A stretch of DNA of 64,000 bases from Mycobacterium ostraviense (lineage in GTDB: Bacteria; Actinomycetota; Actinomycetes; Mycobacteriales; Mycobacteriaceae): contig NZ_NKRE01000001.1 in assembly GCF_002705925.1 (NCBI RefSeq), positions 5,644,904 to 5,708,903 of the forward strand. Direction: 5' to 3'. The notes beneath the pieces are model-generated. The model was not told the DNA's origin. It saw only the letters and a program-made list of their open reading frames with translations, and did no database searches. Positions 33,768-43,235 of the stretch are shown one piece after another; position 1 is the stretch's first letter; the number at the start of each line of letters is the position of its first letter. A program made the position numbers and the translations under genes.

Positions 33768-34307
33768 ATGTTGGCCGGTATGGCTATTTCACGGTGTTGG
33801 AGCGGGGGCATGTTAGTCGCCGCGGTGGCGGTGTTGATCGGAGTCGGGGTGGCGCCCGCCGGACGCGGCGCGGCCGATCCGGGGTGCGCCAACGGGCGAC
33901 CCGACGCCGTCCCTGCCGGCAAGGGGCAGCAAGTGATCGTCGACTACTTCTCGGCAATCAACAACCACGACTACATCACTGCCTGGGGATACCTCGGTGG
34001 TCCGATGCGTGCCATGTACGGTGCGACGGCACCAGAGCGGGACTCCACCGGGCTGGCGACGTTCTCGTCGATCATGCGTGAGCACCTGACATGCGTACGA
34101 GTCACCAACATCACCAACGCCAGGAGCGGCGACCCGGACATCTCGGCGTCGCTCGGAATCCAGTGGTATCGGGTGACATTCGACGCCGAGTACCTCACGC
34201 CGTTCGAGGCCGGCGCGGGCACGCTGCCGCCGTTCTACAAGACCCACGCCGACCCCCACGAAGGAGCGCCACCGCCGCTCATCATCAACCAGGGCACCAG
34301 CCCCTGA
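33768..34307 (+). CDS. Secreted hypothetical protein
   Basis: The product (179 aa) has a Sec signal peptide (CWSGGMLVAAVAVLIGVGVA to GRGAADPGC). The mature domain is VIVDYFSAINNHDYITAWGY, REHLTCVRVTNITNARSGDP, then LGIQWYRVTFDAEYLTPFE, which looks like an extracytoplasmic NTF2-like fold with one disulfide possible. Start codons at 33768 and 33780 both fit. I do not recognise the family. It precedes the peroxiredoxin gene, but a separate promoter/operator lies between them. Confidence 0.7.
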   Translation: MLAGMAISRCWSGGMLVAAVAVLIGVGVAPAGRGAADPGCANGRPDAVPAGKGQQVIVDYFSAINNHDYITAWGYLGGPMRAMYGATAPERDSTGLATFSSIMREHLTCVRVTNITNARSGDPDISASLGIQWYRVTFDAEYLTPFEAGAGTLPPFYKTHADPHEGAPPPLIINQGTSP

Positions 34308-34342
34308 TCGCCTTCGGGCCGGGCAAGCTCGATGATGGGAAT

Positions 34343-34358
34343 ATACCCCTCTGGGTAT
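34343..34358 (+). promoter_or_regulatory. CsoR/RicR-like palindrome upstream of the peroxiredoxin gene
   Basis: ATACCC (34343 to 34348), CTCT, GGGTAT (34353 to 34358), 35 bases before the peroxiredoxin start. TACCC/GGGTA palindromes are the typical operators of CsoR-family repressors, which sense copper(I) or persulfide. No CsoR-family gene is in the window, so the regulator is inferred from the motif only. Confidence 0.5.
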
Positions 34359-34393
34359 TTGTTGGAACTGGTTGAACCACGGAAAGGACCGCG

Positions 34394-35122
34394 ATGACCG
34401 TCACCGACACTCCCACCGCCGGAGCCATGCCCCGGATCGGGGAACCAGCACCGGCTTTTACCGCCGTCACCACTGAAGGGCCGATCAACTTCCCCGCCGA
34501 CTACGCCGGCAAGTGGGTGATCTTCTTCTCCCATCCAGCGGATTTCACGCCGGTGTGCACGAGCGAATTCATGACGTTCGCGTCGATGCAGCAGGAGTTT
34601 GCGGCCTACAACACCGAGTTGGTCGGCTTGTCCGTGGACTCGCTGTACAGCCACATCGCCTGGTTACGAACGATCAAGGACAAGATCAGTTTCCGCGGTA
34701 TGCATGACGTGGAAGTCGGTTTCCCGCTCGTCGAGGATATCTCGATGCAGGTCGCGCAGACGTACGGGATGATCATGCCGGGCGAGGACGCCACGAAGGC
34801 CGTTCGCGCGGTCTTCATCATCGACCCCACGGGCATAGTCCGCGCGATCATCTATTACCCGCTGAGCCTCGGACGCAACTTCGACGAGCTGTTGCGAGCG
34901 GTCAAGGCGCTGCAGACGGCCGATCGCTTCGATGTCGCGACACCGGCCGATTGGCGCCCCGGCGACCGGGTGATTGTGCCACCGGCGGGTTCGTGCGGTA
35001 CCGCCAAGGAGCGAATGGACGGTCACGTCGCGGGAGTGGAGTGCGACGACTGGTTCTTCTGCACCAAAGAACTCAGCGCCGACGACGTCGAGTCGGCGAT
35101 TCGAGTCTATGGCCGTGCCTGA
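34394..35122 (+). CDS. Peroxiredoxin of the Prx6/1-Cys type with C-terminal cysteines
   Basis: The 242-residue protein has the peroxiredoxin active site FFSHPADFTPVCTSEF (peroxidatic Cys). It has the long C-terminal dimerisation region of the Prx6 type, ending with SCGTAKERM and ECDDWFFCTKEL; these extra cysteines match archaeal-type thioredoxin peroxidases that use C-terminal resolving cysteines. It would reduce hydrogen peroxide, alkyl peroxides or peroxynitrite in the cytosol. The ATG at 34394 follows GAAAGGACC. A CsoR-like palindrome lies just upstream, suggesting induction by copper or reactive sulfur. Confidence 0.92.
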   Translation: MTVTDTPTAGAMPRIGEPAPAFTAVTTEGPINFPADYAGKWVIFFSHPADFTPVCTSEFMTFASMQQEFAAYNTELVGLSVDSLYSHIAWLRTIKDKISFRGMHDVEVGFPLVEDISMQVAQTYGMIMPGEDATKAVRAVFIIDPTGIVRAIIYYPLSLGRNFDELLRAVKALQTADRFDVATPADWRPGDRVIVPPAGSCGTAKERMDGHVAGVECDDWFFCTKELSADDVESAIRVYGRA

Positions 35123-35370
35123 CACGCCGAGTGCCGGCTCGTCCGAACTGCACTTTCCCCCCAGGCCATGGCGGCGTACCTGCCGGGAAGTCCCGGACGA
35201 CGATCCGTCCGACCTGGGCTGTCGAGACCCGGATCAGCCGGTCGCCGCACCCTCGAATGGACTGGGGCCGAAGACGTTTCGTACCGGACCGGCCGCGAGC
35301 TGACGGCGCTGCGGCACCGGTTTCCGGATGCGGCGCCGGCGGCACCGGGCGCCATGGCAGGCTGTGCGTC

Positions 35371-36228
35371 GTGACAATGGCAGAAGCGGCGAAGCTTGCC
35401 TTCCAGATAAGCCTGTTCGTCGTGATCCTCGGCTACGGGTTGACCGCGCAGTTCGCCGACGTGGGCTACCTGGCGCAACGTCCGGGACTGCTGGCGCGGG
35501 CGCTGCTGGCCGTTCTCGTCGTTGCACCCGGGGTCGCGGTACTGCTAGTCCAGATGATGGATCTGCGGCCGGAGGTTGCCATTGCGCTAGTGACGTTGGC
35601 GATCTCACCGTTGCCGCCATTGTTGCCCCGCCGCGGGGAAAAGGCCGGTGGCCACGTCCAGTTTGGGCTGGGCCTGGTCATCGTGCTCGCGGTACTCGCC
35701 GTTCCCGTGCTCGCCGTGGCTGCGACCTTGCTGGGCAACGTATTCGGGCATCAGTACGTGGTCAGCCCGTGGGCGATCGGCAAGCTGATGCTGGTGTCGG
35801 TGTTGGCGCCGCTCGTCGCCGGAATGACGATCGGGGCGGTCTGGCCGGTGGCGGCCAAGCGTATCGCGGGTCCCATCGAGAGCGCCCAGCGCTGGGTGCT
35901 GCCGGTGGCGATGATCGTGCTGTTGATCGCCGCAGCGCCGCGGATGTGGAAGCTCATGAGCGGTTCCACCCTGGTAGCCCTGGCGGTATTCGTGGTGGCC
36001 ACGTTGCTCGTCGGGCATGTGCTGGGCGGGCCCGATCGCCAGTTTTCGGCGGTGGTGGCTTTCGCGAGCAGTTGCCGCCACCCGGCGACCGCGCTGACCA
36101 TCGCGTCGGCGAATTTTCCCGACACCGACGAACACGGGGCGGTGGCGCTCTACGGCCTGATCACTGCCGGTGTCGGCCTCGTCTACACCCGCTGGATACG
36201 TCAGCGGGAAGCCGCACCGCCCGGCTGA
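35371..36228 (+). CDS. BASS/SBF-like membrane transporter
   Basis: This 285-residue polytopic membrane protein has 8 to 9 hydrophobic segments (LAFQISLFVVILGYGL, ALLAVLVVAPGVAVLLVQ, then FGLGLVIVLAVLAVPVLAVA and others). It resembles the bile acid:sodium symporter (BASS)/ACR3-like fold, with the SSCRHPATALTIASANFP segment near the end corresponding to a conserved BASS helix crossover. The transported solute is unknown. The start is GTG 35371 or ATG 35377, two codons apart. The 248 bases upstream hold no recognised gene. It is convergent with the GAP-family gene. Confidence 0.75.
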   Translation: MTMAEAAKLAFQISLFVVILGYGLTAQFADVGYLAQRPGLLARALLAVLVVAPGVAVLLVQMMDLRPEVAIALVTLAISPLPPLLPRRGEKAGGHVQFGLGLVIVLAVLAVPVLAVAATLLGNVFGHQYVVSPWAIGKLMLVSVLAPLVAGMTIGAVWPVAAKRIAGPIESAQRWVLPVAMIVLLIAAAPRMWKLMSGSTLVALAVFVVATLLVGHVLGGPDRQFSAVVAFASSCRHPATALTIASANFPDTDEHGAVALYGLITAGVGLVYTRWIRQREAAPPG

Positions 36229-36247
36229 CCTGCCGGGCCTGCCCCGG

Positions 36248-36919
36248 TTAGAGAATTCCCGAGCCGTGCAAGGCTTTCCACCCGAACCAGACTCCGAAAA
36301 CCGTTCCCACCACGACCATGATGGGCCGGTTATTTGCCTGCAGCCAGCGCAGGATCCGGTCCAGCAGGGTGCGCGACTGGGCAGGGAATAACGCAGCCAT
36401 CGCGATGATCAACAGATTGGCGCTCATGGCCAGCAGCACGAACGCGATGTAGGAGGCGATATTGGCGGCCCGCGGCAAACCCGCGCCGCCGATCACGCTG
36501 ATCGCCGCCAGAGTGAACACCCACGCCTTGACCGAGACCGTGATGACGCCCGCCCCGATGAAGAAGGCCTTGGTGGGTGTCGCCGACATGAGCATGCTCA
36601 TCCACTTCGGTGGCGGAGCCTCGGGATCGTCGTCGCTCAACAGCTCGCGCGCGGCGGTGACCAGAAACAGCAGGGCCACCACCAACAGCACCGTCGACAC
36701 AATCCAGTGGTGCGGGTGACTCGTGTCGGCCTTGCGGGCTCCCCAATGCAAGATGGTGCCGAAAATGAGGCCCTGCAATAGGCGGGTGCCGATATGCCCG
36801 GCGACCCAGGCGCAGGCCGTCCGCAGATGCGATGGCGTGCCCAGCAACATGATCGTGATCGCGATCTCGATCGGTTCCAGGACGCCGCCGAGAATCAGCG
36901 GGATAAGGCTGCTCCACAT
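36248..36919 (-). CDS. GAP family (Sap/LysE-like) membrane protein
   Basis: The 223-residue protein starts MWSSLIPLILGGVLEPIEIA with six predicted transmembrane helices (IVSTVLLVVALLFLVTAA, then TKAFFIGAGVITVSVKAWVF, IAFVLLAMSANLLIIAMAAL and others). It matches the mycobacterial GAP/Sap family named after the sulfolipid-1 addressing protein and glycopeptidolipid export proteins (LysE-like fold). It probably takes part in lipid or small-molecule export; no substrate can be assigned. The ATG at 36919 is chosen because upstream codons are low quality. It is 43 bases downstream of the sulfatase gene on the same strand, so the two may be co-transcribed. Confidence 0.8.
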   Translation of the reverse strand: MWSSLIPLILGGVLEPIEIAITIMLLGTPSHLRTACAWVAGHIGTRLLQGLIFGTILHWGARKADTSHPHHWIVSTVLLVVALLFLVTAARELLSDDDPEAPPPKWMSMLMSATPTKAFFIGAGVITVSVKAWVFTLAAISVIGGAGLPRAANIASYIAFVLLAMSANLLIIAMAALFPAQSRTLLDRILRWLQANNRPIMVVVGTVFGVWFGWKALHGSGIL

Positions 36920-36962
36920 GGCGGTCACCGGCTGAGGATAGCGACTCGTCGCCCCGTCTCGG

Positions 36963-39296
36963 CTACTGCGAGCCCAGTGCGGCGCGCATCTCGGCTTCGG
37001 CGATCGCGGCGGCGAGATCGGCCGGATGCGGGTCGACGGTGGCGTCGATGCGATCGATCCGGCCCGTGAACCGGAAATCATGCCCGTACGGTGCGACCGG
37101 AGATCCGGTATCGACGCCGACGTCCAGCGTTTCGCCGCTCATCGAGAACCGGAACGGGACGGTGCGCTCCAACCGGCCGCTGACCACGGCGGCGTCGTCG
37201 ACCAGCAGCGTCACCGATGCGCCCTTGCCCAGTCCCCCGCCGTCGTAATCGAACGAAAGCCCAAGATTCACAGGGCCTTCGGGCAGTGGACCGGGTGCGG
37301 TGACTGTGGTGAGTTGGTGGCCCAGATAGTTGTAGGCAAAGTTGGGAATGGCGTCTTGCAGATAAAGGCTCCACCCGGCCATCGCCCCGCCGACGGAGAT
37401 GACCACCCCCTGAGCACCCCCGGGCGGGATGTGCAACTGTGCCCGCAGTGCGAACGACGTGCTGGTGTAGCTAAGCGTCACCGGTTCGGGGATGCGTACC
37501 TGACCCGGGTAGTAGGTGACCGAGGTGCGATCACCGAGCAGGCTTGGCCGGTTGACGGGCAGCGCCCGCGCCAGCGTGGCATCGCTGAGCGGGTAGACGT
37601 CGTACTTGCGTGCTTCGGTGTCGAAAACGGCCTGCAGCTCGGCGAGCTTGTCCGGGTACTGCTCGGCCAGGTCGACGCCCTGGCTGAAGTCGTCGGCGAG
37701 ATGGTAGAGCTCCCAGCGCTCGGCCTCTCCGAACGGAATGTTGCGCTGGGCACGGATCCAGGGCAGTCGCCCATGGAAGCAGGACGCCATCCAACCTTCG
37801 TGGTAGACGGCGCGATTGCCGAAGATCTCGAAATACTGTGTAGTTCGGTGGCTTTCGGCGTCGGCGTCGGCGTCGTCGAACGAGTACCGCATGCTGACGC
37901 CTTCGATCGGCTTCTGCTCGATGCCGTTGACGCGCCCCGGCATCTCGATGCCAGTGACCTCCAGGATGGTGGGGACGATGTCGATGACGTGGTGAAACTG
38001 GCTGCGCTGCTCCCCCGCTGCGCGAATGCCTCGTGGCCAGGAGACAGCGAGCCCGTTGCGGGTGCCGCCGAAATGAGATGCCACCTGCTTCATCCACTGG
38101 AACGGCGCGTCGAGTGCCCAGGCCCAGCCGACGTTGTAGTGGTTCTCGCAGCGCGCCGTGCCGAAATCGGCCAGGTGCGCAAGCAGCCATTCGGGGTCTT
38201 CGGGTAGCCCGTTCTGAAACGCCGGTGAGCTCCAGGCACCGTGCAGGGTCCCTTCAGCCGACGCGCCGTTGTCGCCGCACACATAGATGAACAGCGTGTC
38301 GTCCCATTGCCCCAACTCGTCGATGGCGTGGACGACCCGTCCGATCTGGGCGTCGGTGTGGGCCAGGAACCCTGCGTAGACCTCCATCAGGCGCCGGGCC
38401 ACCGGCTTGTATCGATCGTCGTAGTCGGCCCAGGCGGGTATCTGCTCGGGCCGAGGGGTCAACCGCGTGCCGGGTGGGATGATGCCCATCTCGATCTGGC
38501 GGGCGAATGTCTGCTCCCGCAATGCATCCCAGCCGTCGTCGAACTGGCCGGCGAACCGGTCCGACCACTCCGGCCACACGTGGTGCGGGCTGTGTGTCGC
38601 CCCGGGAGCCAAGTACACAAAAAACGGCTTGTCGGGCGCCGACGTCTTTTGCTTGCGGATCCATTCGATCGTCTTGTCGGCGAGATCCTCGGTGAGGTGA
38701 TAGTCGTCGCGCCCCAGATATGGCTCGACGGGTGTGGTCTGGTCGTAAAGCGCCGGCTCGTACTGCGACGTGTCGCCGCCCAGGAAACCGTAGAAGCGCT
38801 CGAAGCCGAGGCCGGTGGGCCAGCGATCGAACGGGCCGGCGGGGCCGGTCTCCCAGGTGGGGGTGAAGTGCGCCTTGCCGAACAGCGCGGTGCTGTAGCC
38901 GTTCATTTGCAGGACCTGTGCCACGGTCGCGGTGCTCTGCGGCAGCATGCTGTCGTAGCCGGGGAATCCGTAGGCGATCTCGCAGATGGTGCCCATGTGG
39001 GCGCTGTGGTGGTTGCGTCCGGTCAGCAGCGCGGCGCGCGTCGGGGAGCACAGCGCGGTGGTGTGAAACTGGTTGTAGCGCAAGCCTATTCGGGCAATAC
39101 GTTCGAGCGTGGGCGTTGGGACCGGGCCGCCGAACGTGGATGCGGCGCCGAACCCGACGTCGTCGAGCAACACGACCACGACATTCGGAGCGTCGGCGGG
39201 TGGATAGGTGATCGTCGGCTTGACGGGTGTGGAATCGGCCGCCGACGGGTTGATGACTCCGCTGAAATGCTCAGTGCCGCGTGGTAGATCAACCAC
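36963..39296 (-). CDS. Arylsulfatase (AtsD-like)
   Basis: This 777-residue type I sulfatase has the metal-binding APNVVVVLLDDVGFG, the formylglycine motif CSPTRAALLTGRN (Cys83 to be converted to formylglycine), and FGKAHFTP and THSPHHVWPEW later active-site residues. The C-terminal domain (from about residue 560) is beta-rich and typical of the large mycobacterial AtsD (Rv0663) group. It would hydrolyse sulfate esters. The GTG at 39296 (VVDLPRGTEHFSG) is chosen because GGAGG lies 6 bases upstream; 65 further codons of open frame precede it without homology. The GAP-family gene follows. Confidence 0.92.
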   Translation of the reverse strand: MVDLPRGTEHFSGVINPSAADSTPVKPTITYPPADAPNVVVVLLDDVGFGAASTFGGPVPTPTLERIARIGLRYNQFHTTALCSPTRAALLTGRNHHSAHMGTICEIAYGFPGYDSMLPQSTATVAQVLQMNGYSTALFGKAHFTPTWETGPAGPFDRWPTGLGFERFYGFLGGDTSQYEPALYDQTTPVEPYLGRDDYHLTEDLADKTIEWIRKQKTSAPDKPFFVYLAPGATHSPHHVWPEWSDRFAGQFDDGWDALREQTFARQIEMGIIPPGTRLTPRPEQIPAWADYDDRYKPVARRLMEVYAGFLAHTDAQIGRVVHAIDELGQWDDTLFIYVCGDNGASAEGTLHGAWSSPAFQNGLPEDPEWLLAHLADFGTARCENHYNVGWAWALDAPFQWMKQVASHFGGTRNGLAVSWPRGIRAAGEQRSQFHHVIDIVPTILEVTGIEMPGRVNGIEQKPIEGVSMRYSFDDADADAESHRTTQYFEIFGNRAVYHEGWMASCFHGRLPWIRAQRNIPFGEAERWELYHLADDFSQGVDLAEQYPDKLAELQAVFDTEARKYDVYPLSDATLARALPVNRPSLLGDRTSVTYYPGQVRIPEPVTLSYTSTSFALRAQLHIPPGGAQGVVISVGGAMAGWSLYLQDAIPNFAYNYLGHQLTTVTAPGPLPEGPVNLGLSFDYDGGGLGKGASVTLLVDDAAVVSGRLERTVPFRFSMSGETLDVGVDTGSPVAPYGHDFRFTGRIDRIDATVDPHPADLAAAIAEAEMRAALGSQ

Positions 39297-39658
39297 TAAT
39301 GCCTCCGTTGCTCGACGGGGTGGAGCCCTTCTTGATACCGATCCGTCCGGTGGGTTCGGCTTTGCATCGTGCACCGGGCCACTACACCGTAGTGGCTGGA
39401 GGTTTTGCGGCTCTAAGCAGTCGGCGAAGGCTGCAATGACTTGATCGGGACGGCTGCGCTGGCCATGCTGCCGGGACCACCATGGTTCCAACGTCTGGTG
39501 ATCAAGATCCGTCTTGTGATCGGTGTGGTGGTCGGGATGGCGTTGGGGTTGATGCGGGCCCCGGATTGTTGTTCGCCGTGAGCGAAACGTGAAATCGGTT
39601 GTTGGGCAGGCACTTTCTGCCCCGGTTTTTGTCAGAGGTCGCCGATAGGTTAGGCGCT
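39297..39658. other. Intergenic region between sulfatase and 13E12 HNH gene
   Basis: There are 362 bases. It holds the sulfatase ribosome-binding site and presumably promoters in both directions. A TTG at 39599 could add 20 codons to the HNH gene. No RNA gene, repeat or strong promoter was recognised. Confidence 0.4.
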
Positions 39659-41017
39659 ATGGATTGGCAGGCGATCACGGCGGCCTTTGACGGGTTGGAT
39701 GCCGCGCTGGATGTGGTGGCGGGCCTGAACTTTGACGCGCTGAGCACCGCGCAGTGGTTGGCGCTGCTGCAGCGCTGCGAACAGGTGCGCCGGCGCCTGC
39801 CGGTGCCCGAGCATCAGCTGATCAACCATTTGGCCCGCCAGGCCAGCGCCGCAGAACTGGGCGGCAAACTGTCGCATGCGATCGCCGAGTGGACCTTGAT
39901 CAGCCGCGCCGAGGCCGCCCGGCGCATTCATGTGGCTGCCGATCTGGGGCCGCGGTGCGGGTTGACCGGTGAGCCGATCGCCCCGGCGCTGGCCGCCACC
40001 GCCGCCGCCCAACGCGACGCCACCATCGGCGCCGAGCACATCGCGGTGATCCGCCGGTTTTGCCGGCAGCTGCCCGGCTGGGTCGACCAAGCCACCCGCG
40101 AGCGCGCCGAAGCCCAGCTGGCCCGCCAAGCCAGCCAGTTTCGCCCCGAACAACTGGCCGAGCTGGCCGCCACCCTGGCTGATTGCCTCAATCCCGATGG
40201 CACCTACCGCGATGAGGACAGGGCGCGGCGGCGCGGGCTGATGTTGGGCGGCCAGCACGCCGATGGCATGTCGGAGCTGCGGGGGCTGATCACCCCGGAG
40301 CTGCGCGCCACCCTGGAGGCGGTGTTGGCCAAGCTGGCCGCCCCGGGCATGTGCAACCCCGAATGCCAAAGCCCATGTGTTGAGGGCAGTCCCAGCCAAG
40401 AGGCCATCGACACCGACACCCGTTCGGCTGCCCAACGCCACCACGACGGGCTCAACGCCGGGCTGCGCGCCCTGCTGGCCTCCGGAAACCTGGGCCAGCA
40501 CAATGGGCTGCCCGCCTCGATCATCGTGTCCACCACCCTCAAAGACCTGCAAGCCGCCGCCGGCACCGGAGTGACCGGCGGCGGCACCACCCTGCCGATC
40601 AGCGATGTGATCCGCCTGGCCAGCCACGCCCACCACTACCTCGCCGTTTTCGACCACGGCAAAGCCGTGGCGCTGTATCACAGCAAGCGGCTGGCCTCAC
40701 CCGGACAGCGAATCATGCTCTACGCCAAGGAGCGTGGCTGCTCGGCCCCGGGCTGCGACGTCAAAGGGTATTACTGCGAAGTCCACCATGTGATTCCGTT
40801 CGCCGAGTCGCCCACCACCGATATCAACCAACTGACCTTCGCCTGCGGACCCCACCACAAACTCCTCGACCAGGGCTGGAGCACCCGCAAAAACACCCAC
40901 GGCGACACCGAATGGCTCCCACCCGCCCACCAAGATCGCGGCCAACCCCGCACCAACACGTTCCATCACCCCGAAAAACTGCTCCGCGACGGAGACGACG
41001 ACACGGAACCCCCATAG
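39659..41017 (+). CDS. 13E12-repeat family protein (DUF222 plus HNH endonuclease domain)
   Basis: The 452-residue protein starts MDWQAITAAFDGLDAALDVV and contains the DUF222 helical region (AAELGGKLSHAIAEWTLISR, AEAARRIHVAADLGPR). The C-terminal HNH domain is GCSAPGCDVKGYYCEVHHVI, PFAESPTTDINQLTFACGPH and HKLLDQGW, with the CxxC and HH...N...H nuclease residues intact. This is the REP13E12 family, present in many copies in mycobacterial genomes and linked to prophage or repeat insertion. Whether it moves or acts as a nuclease is not known. The start at ATG 39659 is preferred to TTG 39599. Confidence 0.92.
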   Translation: MDWQAITAAFDGLDAALDVVAGLNFDALSTAQWLALLQRCEQVRRRLPVPEHQLINHLARQASAAELGGKLSHAIAEWTLISRAEAARRIHVAADLGPRCGLTGEPIAPALAATAAAQRDATIGAEHIAVIRRFCRQLPGWVDQATRERAEAQLARQASQFRPEQLAELAATLADCLNPDGTYRDEDRARRRGLMLGGQHADGMSELRGLITPELRATLEAVLAKLAAPGMCNPECQSPCVEGSPSQEAIDTDTRSAAQRHHDGLNAGLRALLASGNLGQHNGLPASIIVSTTLKDLQAAAGTGVTGGGTTLPISDVIRLASHAHHYLAVFDHGKAVALYHSKRLASPGQRIMLYAKERGCSAPGCDVKGYYCEVHHVIPFAESPTTDINQLTFACGPHHKLLDQGWSTRKNTHGDTEWLPPAHQDRGQPRTNTFHHPEKLLRDGDDDTEPP

Positions 41018-41212
41018 CCCGCACCACATACCTGTCCGTCGGCGGACGACATTGCAGCGCAACGCCATACGTGCGAGGCCAACCCGCCTGCTTTGGCATG
41101 CGCCAGCGACAACGGCGGATATCGCACGGCCTGGCCAAATCTCATGGCTCAGAAGTGTTGCGCAACGGGGACTTTCGTGAGATGAGGCGCCAGGCCCCGA
41201 CTCTAGGAGGAG

Positions 41213-43081
41213 TTAGTGCGCTCCCAATACTCCGCTGAGGTATTGGGCACGGCAGGCCCGGCGAGCCAGCTTGCCGCTGGTGGTACGCGGAATGGCCCCG
41301 GCGGGGAGGAAACGTACGTCGGCTGCCGAGAGCCCGTGGCGTGCGGCAACCGCGGCCCGGATCGCCTCGATCGCCGGTTGCGGATCGGCGTGGCTGGTGC
41401 CCGCCGCACGTTCGGCGATGATCACCAGCCGGGGGCTGGTGTCATCCGGATCGTCAGCATCCGGCAGCGCGTTGGCCGGCGCCGCGAAAGCCGTGACATA
41501 TCCCCGCCGGACGATGGGCGATGCCGCCGCGACGGTGGCCTCGATGTCCTGCGGATAGTGGTTGTGGCCGTCGATGGTGATGAGATCGGCGATCCGTCCC
41601 GTGACGTACAGCTCACCGTCGAGGTAGACGCCCAGGTCCGAAGTCCGCAGCCAATTCCCGTCGAGCGCAGCGCCCTTCACCCGGCTGCCCTCGCTGAGCG
41701 GTGATTGCAGCCTGGCGCCAAAAGTGTGGCGCGTTTCGTCCGGTCGCCCCCAGTAGCCGCGGCCGACGTTGTCTCCCTGCAGCCAGATTTCGCCGACTTC
41801 GCCATCCGGCAATTCCGCGCCGGTGTCGGGGTTGACGATCGCGGCCCACAGGCTGCGAGCGACGTGACCGCACGACACCTGCACGACGGCGTTAGGGTGA
41901 TCCGCGGCGACGGGGACCGCACGCCCGCAGCCCAATTGCTCCCGGTCGAGGTAGACCACCGTCGTTTCGGCGGTGTGGTCGATGGTCGCGACGAGCAGCG
42001 TCGCCTCGGCGATGCCGTAAGAGGGCTTGAACGCCGTCCGCGGTAGTCCATAGGGCGCGAACGCTTTGTTGAATGTCGTGATCGCCTCGATGCTGACCGG
42101 TTCGGATCCGATGATCAGCACGACGTTGCGCAGGTCGATATCCTCGCCCGCCGCGGGCAGGCCGCGCTGGGCGGTCCACTCGTAGGCGAAGTTTGGCGCC
42201 GCGGTGACGACGCGCCCGGTCCGCGACCCCGCTGCCAGCGCATGAATCCACCGCTGCGGCCGACGGACGAACGCGGTCGGCGACATCAGCGTGGAGTGCC
42301 CGCCGTATACCGCCGGGAAGCCGATCATGGACAAGCCCATGTCGTGGTAGAGCGGCAACCAGCTGACGCCGTGAGTATTGCGGTTGAGCAGGTCGATCGA
42401 CAGGATCATCTGCACCAGGTTGGTGCCGACGGCGCGGTGAGTGATCTCGATGCCGACGGGCGGGCGGGTCGAGCCCGAGGTGTACTGCAGGTGGGACACG
42501 GCATCCATGTCCAGCTCGACCGCACTGAACTGCTCCCCTGCCGAATCCGGAATCTGATCGATGATGATGACGTCCGGCTTTCGCAGGTGCGGACGGCTGG
42601 CCAGAAAGCCCTCCACGGCGGCTTTCGCTGTCGCCGTCGTCAGGACGACCGTGGGCTCCGAGTCGCGAAGTGCGGTATCGAGACGTTCGGCGTGGCCGGG
42701 CAATTCCGGGGCAAATAGCGGCACCGCGATAGTTCCGGCCTTGATCGCCGCGTAGAAACCCGCAACGTAGTCGATGCCCTGCGGCGCCAGGACCGCGACC
42801 CGGTCGCCGTTGCCAGCGAACTGTTGGATCTGGGCACCGATCGCGGCCAGTCGCACCCCCAACTGCGCCCAGGTCACCTCGAGGGCCTGCCCCTCAGCGG
42901 AGCGGGTGTAGTCCAGATAGCGGTACGCGATGGAGTCACCGACATTGGCGATATTGCGTTGGATGAGCGAGATCAAGGTGGTGCCGGGCGGCAAGGCGAT
43001 ACTGCCGTCGGCTGCCAGGCAGTCATCGATCTCCAGCAGGCCTTCTGGAGCCCGGGAGCCCTGCGGGGAACCGTCGTTCAT
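41213..43081 (-). CDS. fadD31: Fatty-acyl-AMP ligase (FadD31-like)
   Basis: FAALs activate fatty acids as acyl-AMP and hand them to polyketide synthases. The 622-residue protein has the core motif LQYTSGSTRPPVGIEITHRA, the HDMGLSMIGFPAVYGG motif, the FAAL-specific insertion region before GRAVPVAADHP, and the C-terminal NGxWLRTSDLG(V)Y(L)DGELYVTGR adenylation signature. Size and position (between Rv1924c-like and lipD-like genes) match Rv1925 (fadD31) of M. tuberculosis. The ATG at 43081 (MNDGSPQGS) is preferred over 35 upstream codons. No polyketide synthase gene is in the window. Confidence 0.9.
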   Translation of the reverse strand: MNDGSPQGSRAPEGLLEIDDCLAADGSIALPPGTTLISLIQRNIANVGDSIAYRYLDYTRSAEGQALEVTWAQLGVRLAAIGAQIQQFAGNGDRVAVLAPQGIDYVAGFYAAIKAGTIAVPLFAPELPGHAERLDTALRDSEPTVVLTTATAKAAVEGFLASRPHLRKPDVIIIDQIPDSAGEQFSAVELDMDAVSHLQYTSGSTRPPVGIEITHRAVGTNLVQMILSIDLLNRNTHGVSWLPLYHDMGLSMIGFPAVYGGHSTLMSPTAFVRRPQRWIHALAAGSRTGRVVTAAPNFAYEWTAQRGLPAAGEDIDLRNVVLIIGSEPVSIEAITTFNKAFAPYGLPRTAFKPSYGIAEATLLVATIDHTAETTVVYLDREQLGCGRAVPVAADHPNAVVQVSCGHVARSLWAAIVNPDTGAELPDGEVGEIWLQGDNVGRGYWGRPDETRHTFGARLQSPLSEGSRVKGAALDGNWLRTSDLGVYLDGELYVTGRIADLITIDGHNHYPQDIEATVAAASPIVRRGYVTAFAAPANALPDADDPDDTSPRLVIIAERAAGTSHADPQPAIEAIRAAVAARHGLSAADVRFLPAGAIPRTTSGKLARRACRAQYLSGVLGAH

Positions 43082-43235
43082 ACGCGGCAGTCTATGCACC
43101 GGCGCACCGCTGACACGGCAAGCGGCGTGTGGCCTCGGCCACCGACCGGGTGGCTCGATGGAACTCGCCGTCGGCAACCGGTCCACTAGAGTCCGTGCGG
43201 AACCCGCTCGCCGATCGCATCAGCCAGGAGTAGCC

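Noticed and set aside
35123..35370. Short frames between the peroxiredoxin and BASS genes
   Set aside because: Pro/Arg-rich translations without motif or ribosome-binding site; treated as intergenic.
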